Positions 1 through 4,547 of a DNA stretch of 5,007 bases are shown here, in pieces. The notes beneath the pieces were generated by a model. It was not told where the DNA came from. It searched no databases and saw only the letters and a list, made by a program, of their open reading frames with translations. Made by a program: the position numbers and the translations under genes. Position 1 is the stretch's first letter, and each line of letters opens with the position of its first letter. Origin of the DNA: DASSFZ01 sp035693785 (lineage in GTDB: Bacteria > Chloroflexota > Anaerolineae > Fen-1058); assembly GCA_035693785.1 (NCBI GenBank), contig DASSFZ010000315.1, forward strand, positions 1 to 5,007, written 5' to 3'.

Positions 1-2
1 CG

Positions 3-656
3 TTCGTTGTTCCATCAGACGTCAAAGGCAACAAGTACATCGAATTTCTGCTGACCGTGTCGGGGGCCTCGGCGGCGCCGGTAACGCAGCAGACTCAAGT
101 GGCCATGCAATGCCAGCAGGCATGGTTTTTCACCGATGAGCCGCAATTCGGTGTATGCCCTTTGGAACCGATCCGCACGCAAGCGGCGGCACAGCACTTC
201 GAGCGTGGCTTGATGATCTGGTTGAAAGAACCGGGCCGTTACTTTATCCTGGAGAATCGCTTTGTGGCGCCGGGCGACATCCGCCACCCTCTGAACACCA
301 TCGCCGATCCGCTGGACGTCGCGCGCGACACGGCGAACAGCGTCACGCCGCCGGCGGGCCTCTTCGCTCCGACTAGCGGCTTTGGACTGATCTGGCGCGG
401 CGACGTGCAGCAATCGTTGGGCTTTCGCGATCAACTCGGCTGGGCGCTCGAGCCGGAGTTCGGGTACGAGGCGACGTATCAATGCGAGGACGCGACGCCG
501 TCGGGCGGGCGTGTGTGGCAGACGTGCTACTTGAATGGCCCTGACGGACGCATCATCGCGCTGCTGCCCACCGAGGTGTGGTATTGGCGTGACGAGCCGT
601 CGATTCAAGGCGGGGAGACAGCTTGCTGCTTGCCCTTGCGGTCGGGCTGCTGGTGA
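3..656 (+). CDS. Exported-type Chloroflexota domain protein, 5' partial
   Basis: The frame is open from the window edge to a TGA at 654-656, giving 217 residues with no N-terminus, so no signal peptide can be judged. GTG at 57 is only an internal candidate start; coding similarity seems to begin before it. Visible landmarks, in fragment numbering, are a Cys pair around 37 and 52 flanking AWFF, QHFERGLMIW at about 64-73, GLFAPTSGFG followed by LIWR at about 119-132, and LGFRDQLGWALEPEFGYEA at about 139-157. I recall this order of motifs from extracellular or cell-wall proteins of Chloroflexota, where the domain often closes the protein, but I know no biochemical function for it. The tail after VWYWRDEP (Cys-rich, ending SGCW) looks atypical. 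It overlaps a membrane ORF in another frame, so a frameshift near 605-622 that removed a C-terminal anchor is possible. Domain recognition is moderate; function is unknown. Confidence 0.7.
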   Translation, partial: FVVPSDVKGNKYIEFLLTVSGASAAPVTQQTQVAMQCQQAWFFTDEPQFGVCPLEPIRTQAAAQHFERGLMIWLKEPGRYFILENRFVAPGDIRHPLNTIADPLDVARDTANSVTPPAGLFAPTSGFGLIWRGDVQQSLGFRDQLGWALEPEFGYEATYQCEDATPSGGRVWQTCYLNGPDGRIIALLPTEVWYWRDEPSIQGGETACCLPLRSGCW

Positions 657-745
657 CAGGCATCTACGCGATGCCCTTTATGGCAGCCGCCGTCGTGGCT
701 TACATGCTGTATCGGCGCCGGCGCAGATCTACCGATGACACGTGA
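623..745 (+). CDS. Small single-helix membrane protein (40 aa), candidate
   Basis: A TTG at 623 follows GGGGAG (612-617) with 5-nt spacing from the GGAG core, and the frame runs to TGA at 743-745. The product would be almost entirely one hydrophobic helix (residues 1-30, rich in Leu, Ala and Val) followed by five arginines and a short STDDT tail, a layout that by the positive-inside rule suggests a single-pass membrane peptide with a cytoplasmic C-terminus. It overlaps the end of the upstream gene by 34 nt and ends 16 nt before the ATG at 762, so it would sit within an operon-like series. The alternative is that it is not a separate gene but the frameshifted C-terminal anchor of the upstream protein: the frame is closed by a TGA at 590-592, so the switch would have to lie between there and 623. 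Composition favours real coding meaning; independent expression is inferred. Confidence 0.4.
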   Translation: MLLALAVGLLVTGIYAMPFMAAAVVAYMLYRRRRRSTDDT

Positions 746-761
746 GCCAAAGAGTGAAACA

Positions 762-1250
762 ATGAAAAAGCCGGAGGTCTTGCTGTTTATTCTATTGCTG
801 GGGATCCTTATCCTCCTGGAAATCCTCTGCGCTCGCCTGGCCTATGAAACGCTGGGCGAAGTGGCGAGCGGAGCCTATGCCGTGGCCGTGGGCATCAACC
901 TGATCTTCATCCTGTTGGCTGTGCGTAGCCGAACCGCCGCCGCGCTGGGCGCGGTGGCGCTGGCGCTGCTGATCGTACCGTATCAAGTCGTGCTGGCCGA
1001 TCGATTGGTGCGCGTGCAGGTCGAGGCCGCGCGCATCGTCGCGTATGTCTATGAGCAGCGACTGAAGACCGGAGACTATCCCACCGATTTGTCCGACTAC
1101 ATCTTCGATGATTCCGAGATGGCGCCGTTCATTCAGGAGTATCAACGCGATGAGGCCCGTGGAGGATTCAGGCTGGCGTACCGTGTTGGAAGCGAGTGGA
1201 CTTCGCACACTTATACACCAGATGACGGTTGGGGTTACTACCCGGATTGA
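762..1250 (+). CDS. Three-helix membrane protein with soluble C-terminal domain, unknown function
   Basis: The 162-residue product starts MKKPEVLLF at ATG 762. I prefer this to the ATG at 735 because the Lys-Lys start leads straight into the first membrane helix, and purine-rich AAAGAG lies about 8 nt upstream; the 735 start has no ribosome site. Hydrophobic segments lie at about residues 6-28, 36-54 and 59-79. After them comes a roughly 80-residue hydrophilic part: a helix (about 84-102), then KTGDYPTDLSDY, then FRLAYRVGSEWTSHTYTPDDGWGYYPD at the C-terminus (two stretches: 136-149 and 150-162). The pattern of helix, GxYPxxL, and then aromatic strands ending in WGYYPD resembles the globular part of type II pseudopilin-like proteins, but here it is attached to three helices instead of one and there is no prepilin peptidase site. 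The likely place is the cytoplasmic membrane. I do not recognise a named family. The gene follows the small membrane ORF closely and has no visible terminator after it. Confidence 0.75.
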   Translation: MKKPEVLLFILLLGILILLEILCARLAYETLGEVASGAYAVAVGINLIFILLAVRSRTAAALGAVALALLIVPYQVVLADRLVRVQVEAARIVAYVYEQRLKTGDYPTDLSDYIFDDSEMAPFIQEYQRDEARGGFRLAYRVGSEWTSHTYTPDDGWGYYPD

Positions 1251-1279
1251 GAGTCGCTCGTCAATCGGAGGAGTTTGAA

Positions 1280-1330
1280 ATGGACCATGTCGTACTTTTT
1301 CTCGAACGCTTGTTGGCAACACTTCGTTAG
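1280..1330 (+). CDS. 16-residue leader-type ORF behind a strong Shine-Dalgarno
   Basis: ATG at 1280 lies 6 nt after GGAGGAG (1267-1273), the best ribosome site in the window, and the frame encodes MDHVVLFLERLLATLR before TAG at 1328-1330. The peptide is amphipathic and has no rare-codon or amino-acid run that would mark a classical attenuator. Beyond the TAG, the same frame stays open through 1331-1402 and continues directly into the lipoprotein-like gene, so this could be the intact start of a once longer protein cut by a nonsense change. It could equally be a translational leader for that gene. A second tiny ORF (ATG 1368, 12 residues) ends in TGA overlapping the ATG at 1403. Translation of the 16-mer is inferred only from the ribosome site. 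Confidence 0.35.
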   Translation: MDHVVLFLERLLATLR

Positions 1331-1382
1331 GAGCCACTTCCCCAACGCCCACCCGGTCAGGCTGGCTATGCTGGCGCTAACG
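1325..1382 (+). repeat. Imperfect inverted repeat between small ORF and lipoprotein-like gene
   Basis: CGTTAG (1325-1330) pairs with CTAACG (1377-1382). After an internal loop (GA against G), GCC (1333-1335) pairs with GGC (1373-1375), giving 9 pairs around a 37-nt loop. The left arm contains the stop codon of the 16-residue ORF. The arms recall integron attC core boxes, but their polarity is inverted (GTTAG outside left, CTAAC outside right), so I do not call an attC site. A folded leader or a chance repeat are the remaining readings. Confidence 0.3.
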
Positions 1383-1402
1383 GATTACCTGTGGATACGC
1401 CA

Positions 1403-2143
1403 ATGAAGATCCAGGACGGCAAGTTGCGACTACAGATAGTCGGCGTGACATTGGTCGTGTTGTTCTTGGTTGAGTGCGCTGCTCCGCCCGCCGGTGAGAC
1501 ACCCACTCGCCCGGCTGATACGCCCGCCACCAGCGATGCGACAGCAACCCTGCCACCGGCCGACACACCGACTGGCCCGCCCACGCCTGTTGTAATCGTT
1601 GTCACGGCTATACCACGGCCCACAGCCACGCCAGTGCCGCCCACTGTCATACTTGCCAACTCCGATACTTCCATCTGGAAGACTTATGCAAACACCCGGT
1701 ATGGCTACTCCTTTAAGTATCCCTTGACTTGGGATTTCACCGATTATCATGATTTGCGGCCGTCTGATGCGGAGCTGTCTGTTTCCCGAGAAATCGCGGT
1801 GGCTGGAGGTGGTCTTCATTTCAGAGTCGTCGTAAATGGCTATCCTCTCGAAGAGCATCGCCAGCTATGTGATGAGCTAACCCAATGTGTGCGTATGTAC
1901 AACGAGTCGTTGAATTCGGACCCGGAGTACGAGATCCGGGATCAAAGCCCCGTTATCGTTGGCGGTGAAATGGGCATGCGTCAGACAGTCGAACGAAGGG
2001 TACATGGCTGGGCGCACTTTCAGACCTTCATCATAAAGGATGACGATTTCTATGTACTGACTTTGACTGCGCCGCTCGAGGAGTACCCAGAAGGTCTTCG
2101 ACTGTACAACGATCTCCTTTCGACTCTTGAATTCGAGCGGTAA
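1403..2143 (+). CDS. Secreted or lipid-anchored protein with Pro/Thr linker and PsbP-like domain
   Basis: The product has 246 residues from ATG 1403, chosen because GGA (1393-1395) lies 7 nt upstream; GTG 1391 would add only four residues. Residues 1-8 are charged, about 9-24 form a hydrophobic signal segment, and Cys25 follows Leu-Val-Glu. Glu at -1 is not a normal lipobox residue, so lipidation is uncertain. Residues 27-82 are a Pro/Thr/Ala-rich linker, including VVIVVTAIPRPTATPVPP, a style typical of Chloroflexota exported proteins. From about 94 to the end is a globular domain opening TYANTRYGYSFKYPLTW and closing LLSTLEFER, the start and end signature I associate with PsbP/MOG1-like folds (YGFSFxYPxxW and a final STFxF). 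Two Cys (156 and 162) could form a disulfide. The protein should act outside the membrane; its ligand is unknown. The gene is less GC-rich than its neighbours (27 of 60 at 1681-1740), suggesting different ancestry. No clear terminator follows. Confidence 0.8.
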   Translation: MKIQDGKLRLQIVGVTLVVLFLVECAAPPAGETPTRPADTPATSDATATLPPADTPTGPPTPVVIVVTAIPRPTATPVPPTVILANSDTSIWKTYANTRYGYSFKYPLTWDFTDYHDLRPSDAELSVSREIAVAGGGLHFRVVVNGYPLEEHRQLCDELTQCVRMYNESLNSDPEYEIRDQSPVIVGGEMGMRQTVERRVHGWAHFQTFIIKDDDFYVLTLTAPLEEYPEGLRLYNDLLSTLEFER

Positions 2144-2197
2144 CTCCTGGAACGCGGCGCAGCAAGCAGTCGGGCGCAACGACGGGTTGGCCCCACA

Positions 2198-2214
2198 TCG
2201 AATGGCTCGAATGG
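2198..2214 (+). repeat. Short tandem direct repeat in intergenic region
   Basis: TCGAATGG occurs at 2198-2205 and again at 2207-2214, a period of 9 bases, just before the promoter of the iol operon. It might be a paired activator site, since it lies about 13-30 bases upstream of the -35 box, or chance. The rest of 2144-2226 shows no gene and no hairpin followed by a T-run. Confidence 0.3.
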
Positions 2215-2226
2215 TCTCCAATCGGC

Positions 2227-2255
2227 TTGACTTGGCCCTCGATCTATCGTATAAC
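2227..2255 (+). promoter_or_regulatory. Sigma-70-type promoter upstream of the LacI remnant and iol genes
   Basis: TTGACT (2227-2232) and TATAAC (2250-2255) are separated by exactly 17 nt, each matching five of six consensus bases. Transcription would start near 2262, giving a leader of about 130 nt before the LacI-remnant start. The spacer contains the inverted repeat CGAT-CT-ATCG (2240-2249), a position where a bound repressor would block polymerase, so it is a candidate operator half-pair. It is the only convincing promoter I see ahead of iolB, and it probably serves the whole run to the oxidoreductase. Whether the operator idea holds is speculative. Confidence 0.6.
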
Positions 2256-2263
2256 TAGGCCCT

Positions 2264-2301
2264 ATCGGGAAACGCCGTAGAACGGCCTCCCGATGCCGTT
2301 C
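2264..2301 (+). promoter_or_regulatory. Leader with two mutually exclusive hairpins
   Basis: Right after the predicted start of transcription, ATCGGG (2264-2269) pairs with CCCGAT (2289-2294), enclosing GCCGT (2274-2278) paired with ACGGC (2282-2286). Alternatively, GAACGGC (2280-2286) pairs perfectly with GCCGTTC (2295-2301) over an 8-nt loop. The two folds share 2280-2294, so they cannot coexist. Neither is followed by a T-run, so this is not a plain intrinsic terminator. Further short inverted repeats follow: TGGCA/TGCCA (2311-2315 and 2322-2326) and GTGTG/CACAC (2357-2361 and 2367-2371). No known riboswitch class is recognised. Function is inferred from pairing alone. Confidence 0.3.
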
Positions 2302-2392
2302 GGACAAGGCTGGCATAGGGGTGCCAACCTACTTTCCCGACTAGAACTAACTAAGCGTGTGTCGTGCACACAGGTGCGTCAGGCGGGGGAGC

Positions 2393-2671
2393 GTGGCGGT
2401 CACCATAATGGGTATCACGCGCCAAGCGGGGGCGTCGCACTCGACGGGGTCCCGTGCCCTGCGGGACATCGCGGCTATTTCACCGGAGACCGTCTGGCGC
2501 ATCAAGCGTCTCGCCGCCCGCATGGGCTACGTGCCGAGCGCTGTCGCCCGCAGCCTGAAGCACTGGGGGTCGTCGTCACCAACATCGCCGGCCCTTTCCT
2601 CAGCGAAGGCATCCACGATATCGAAGAAGTCATCTTGGAAGCCGGCCACGGCTGCGCCGCCGCGAGAGTGA
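2393..2671 (+). pseudogene. LacI-family transcriptional regulator remnant (frameshifted and truncated)
   Basis: From GTG 2393 the frame gives a LacI-type DNA-binding domain: AVTIMGITRQAG, SHSTGSRALRD, ISPETVWRIKRLAARMGYV and the hinge PSAVARSLK (residues 2-56). Just after AAG at 2558-2560 the family similarity moves to another frame, starting CTG GGG at 2563, which reads LGVVVTNIAGPFLSEGIHD and on to EAGHG near 2655, the start of the periplasmic-binding-protein-like sensor domain. About six linker residues are missing at the join, consistent with a deletion not divisible by three. The other roughly 270 residues of a normal 330-340 residue repressor are absent. Conserved HTH positions have also changed (DVA to GIT, GVS to GAS, TVSR to TGSR). 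The unshifted frame ends in TGA at 2669-2671 and could give at most a 92-residue lone DNA-binding protein. Its place at the head of an iol operon suggests a former inositol regulator. A sequencing error could explain the frameshift but not the missing sensor domain. Confidence 0.8.
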
Positions 2672-2672
2672 C

Positions 2673-3560
2673 ATGCCGCCCAGCCGAGACCTGCTCCTGC
2701 ATCCCGACCCGAACGCTGCCGAATACGCGCGCGTCGATCCACAGCGCGCCGGCTGGGAACACCTGCACTTCGCCGCTCGCCGACTACGCGCCGGGCAGCG
2801 CTGGACGCACAACACGGGTGAGACAGAGATGGCGTTGGTCGTCCTCGGCGGTGTGTGCAGTCTCGCCTGGCAGAAAGACTCGGCTCGCGGCGAGTGGAGC
2901 GAAATCGGCCGCCGCCCGAACGTCTTCAGCGGGATGCCCTACGCCATCTACCTGCCGCGCCGCACCGAGTTTCACCTCGAAGCGCGGAGCGACGACTTCG
3001 ACATGGCTTACGGCTGGTGCGCGACCGACGAAGATCATTCACCCGCGCGGGTGACGCCGGATCAGGTTACGATCGAGATTCGCGGCGGCGCGAACGCCAC
3101 GCGGCAGATCAACGGCATCCTCAACCCCGGCTTCGACTGCCATCGGCTGGTCGCGGTCGAGGTGTATACGCCCTCCGGCAACTGGAGCTCGTATCCGCCG
3201 CATAAGCACGATCAGCACCGCGTCGGGCACGACGGCGCGTTGTTCGAAGCCGACCTCGAAGAGGTCTACTTTTACAAAATCGATCGACCCGAAGGTTACG
3301 CGATCCAGCGCGTGTATACCCAAGACGGCCGGCTCGACGAAACCCTTGTCGCGCGCAACGACGATGTGGTGCTCGTGCCGGAAGGGTATCACCCGGTCGT
3401 CTCGGCACACGGCTACACGATGTACTACCTCAACATCCTGGCAGGTTCCGCGCAGTCGCTCGCGAACAGCGACGACCCCGACTACGCCTGGATCAAAGAC
3501 ACGTGGACGTGGAAGGACCACAGACTGCCTCTGGTGTCGATGGATATGGAGCGTCGGTAG
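2673..3560 (+). CDS. iolB: 5-deoxy-glucuronate isomerase (EC 5.3.1.30)
   Basis: IolB converts 5-deoxy-D-glucuronate to 2-deoxy-5-keto-D-gluconate in the cytoplasmic myo-inositol degradation pathway. The 295-residue product is near the usual length of 270-300. It belongs to the KduI/IolB bicupin family. An N-terminal cupin carries AGWEHLHFAARRLRAGQ (about 26-42) and LVVLGG; the second carries the family hallmark RQINGIL (144-150), VEVYTPSGNWSSYPPHKHD (162-180), EEVYFYKI (196-203) and GYHPV (238-242). By analogy with KduI, His177, His179, Glu196 or Glu197 and His240 are the likely metal ligands, and all are present. ATG 2673 is preferred because it gives the normal short lead before the AGWE motif; GAGAG at 2664-2668 is a weak ribosome site. 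The start lies 1 nt after the stop of the LacI remnant's unshifted frame, so translational coupling to it is possible. iolC follows after 15 nt. Identification is secure. Confidence 0.96.
   Translation: MPPSRDLLLHPDPNAAEYARVDPQRAGWEHLHFAARRLRAGQRWTHNTGETEMALVVLGGVCSLAWQKDSARGEWSEIGRRPNVFSGMPYAIYLPRRTEFHLEARSDDFDMAYGWCATDEDHSPARVTPDQVTIEIRGGANATRQINGILNPGFDCHRLVAVEVYTPSGNWSSYPPHKHDQHRVGHDGALFEADLEEVYFYKIDRPEGYAIQRVYTQDGRLDETLVARNDDVVLVPEGYHPVVSAHGYTMYYLNILAGSAQSLANSDDPDYAWIKDTWTWKDHRLPLVSMDMERR
3039..3054 (+). repeat. 16-bp perfect palindrome inside iolB
   Basis: TCACCCGCGCGGGTGA is a perfect inverted repeat with no spacer, covering codons around residues 123-127 of iolB. Its size and CG centre resemble operators of LacI-family repressors, which often bind inside operons, but it could be chance in GC-rich coding sequence. 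The surrounding residues (HSPARVTPDQ) are a variable linker between the two cupin domains, so the sequence there is under little protein constraint. Confidence 0.45.
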
Positions 3561-3575
3561 ATCGAGCCGCACAAC

Positions 3576-4547
3576 ATGCGCCAATCCGAAAAGCGTTTCG
3601 ATATCCTGACCATGGGCCGTTGCGCCGTCGATTTCTACTGCAACGACATCGGCGTGGCGTTGAAGTACGCCAGGTCGTTCAACGTTTACGTCGGCGGCTG
3701 CCCGGCGAACGTCGCGGTTGGGACACGGCGGCTGGGCCTGCGATCGGCGATCCTGACGCGGGTCGGTATCGAGCCGCTGGGCGACTTCATCCTGCACTTC
3801 CTGGAGACGGAGGGCGTGAACACAGAAGCCATCGTGCGCGACCCCGATCACTTGAGCGGGCTGGTCGTGCTCGGCATCGAGCCGCCCGACACCTTCCCGA
3901 TGACGTTTTACCGCGCGGACTGCGCCGACATCAATCTCACGCTCGACGACGTGCGCGCCGCGCCGATCGGCGACGCACACGTCCTGTTTGTATCGGGTAC
4001 AGGCTTCTCGCGCGAGCCGAGCGCCAGCGCGACGATGGCCGCGGTCGAGATCGCGCGCGCCAGCGGCTCGACGGTAATGCTTGACATCGACTATCGTCCC
4101 ACGCTGTGGGACGACCCGCGCGCATTCGGTCCGGTGCTGCGCCGCATCGTCGCCGAAGTCGATCTGGCTGCCGGGACAGAAGACGAGATCAGGGCGGCCG
4201 CAGACGAGCCGGACGTCGATGCAGCGACGGAGCGCCTTCTACGGCTCGGCCGCAACCTCCAGGCGTTGATCGTCAAGCGCGGCCAGCGCGGCTCGACGGT
4301 GTTCGCCGCCGGCGGCGCACGCATCGACGCGCCGCCGTTTCCGGTCCGGATCTTGAATGTGATCGGCGCGGGCGACGCGTTCGTGTCGGGTTTTGTGTAC
4401 GGCTACCGGCGCGGCTGGGACTGGCGCAAGTGCGCGCGCTTCGGCAACGCGACGGGCGCGATCGTCGTGACCCGGCACGCCTGCGCCAACGATATGCCCT
4501 ACGAGCCGGAAGCGCTCGACTTCGTCGCCGCTGGAGGTGGCTTTTGA
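3576..4547 (+). CDS. iolC: 5-dehydro-2-deoxygluconokinase (EC 2.7.1.92), PfkB family
   Basis: IolC phosphorylates 2-deoxy-5-keto-D-gluconate, the product of IolB, at C6 with ATP, preparing it for the aldolase IolJ. The product has 323 residues, the normal length for the PfkB/ribokinase fold. Seen in order: FDILTMGRCAVDFY (8-21), the N-terminal PfkB signature with Gly-Gly 40-41 and CPANVAVG (42-49), the substrate-side DIDYRPTLW (170-178) typical of IolC, and the anion-hole/catalytic motif NVIGAGDAFVSGF (261-273) with Asp267 as the expected base. The tail GAIVVTRHACANDMP (294-308) also matches IolC rather than fructokinases or ribokinase. ATG 3576 is the natural start; only weak purine-rich sequence precedes it, 15 nt after the iolB stop. 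The stop TGA overlaps the TTG start of the next gene. Identification is strong; the absolute substrate assignment rests on the motifs plus the iolB neighbour. Confidence 0.93.
   Translation: MRQSEKRFDILTMGRCAVDFYCNDIGVALKYARSFNVYVGGCPANVAVGTRRLGLRSAILTRVGIEPLGDFILHFLETEGVNTEAIVRDPDHLSGLVVLGIEPPDTFPMTFYRADCADINLTLDDVRAAPIGDAHVLFVSGTGFSREPSASATMAAVEIARASGSTVMLDIDYRPTLWDDPRAFGPVLRRIVAEVDLAAGTEDEIRAAADEPDVDAATERLLRLGRNLQALIVKRGQRGSTVFAAGGARIDAPPFPVRILNVIGAGDAFVSGFVYGYRRGWDWRKCARFGNATGAIVVTRHACANDMPYEPEALDFVAAGGGF
4533..4540 (+). promoter_or_regulatory. Ribosome binding site that decides the TTG start at 4544
   Basis: GGAGGTGG within the last codons of iolC places its GGAGG core 6 nt before TTG 4544. 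No ATG or GTG in that frame lies at a workable distance, so this site fixes the start of the oxidoreductase gene at a TTG. Confidence 0.75.

Noticed and set aside
15..608. 197-codon minus-strand ORF at the left end
   Set aside because: Arg-rich complement of the exported-domain gene with no motif or ribosome site.
792..1352. 186-codon minus-strand ORF opposite the membrane protein
   Set aside because: The plus strand encodes coherent membrane helices, while this frame reads as low-complexity His, Gln and Arg sequence.
1325..1382. Integron attC site
   Set aside because: The core-like boxes have the wrong polarity for a single attC, and no partner box or integrase is present.
2144..2226. Intrinsic terminator after the PsbP-like gene
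   Set aside because: Short GC-rich pairings exist (for example GGG-TTGG-CCC) but none is followed by a T-run.
2293..3054. 253-codon plus-strand ORF
   Set aside because: Only its part from about 2563 to 2655 is meaningful, as the shifted sensor-domain start of the LacI remnant. The rest is an off-frame reading of the leader and of iolB.
3039..3980. 313-codon minus-strand ORF opposite iolB and iolC
   Set aside because: It lies antisense to two securely identified genes, is rich in Arg, Val, Asp and His as expected for the complement of GC-rich codons, and shows no family motif.
3503..4084. 193-codon plus-strand ORF across the iolB-iolC junction
   Set aside because: Arg-rich off-frame reading of iolC, which has all PfkB motifs in its own frame.
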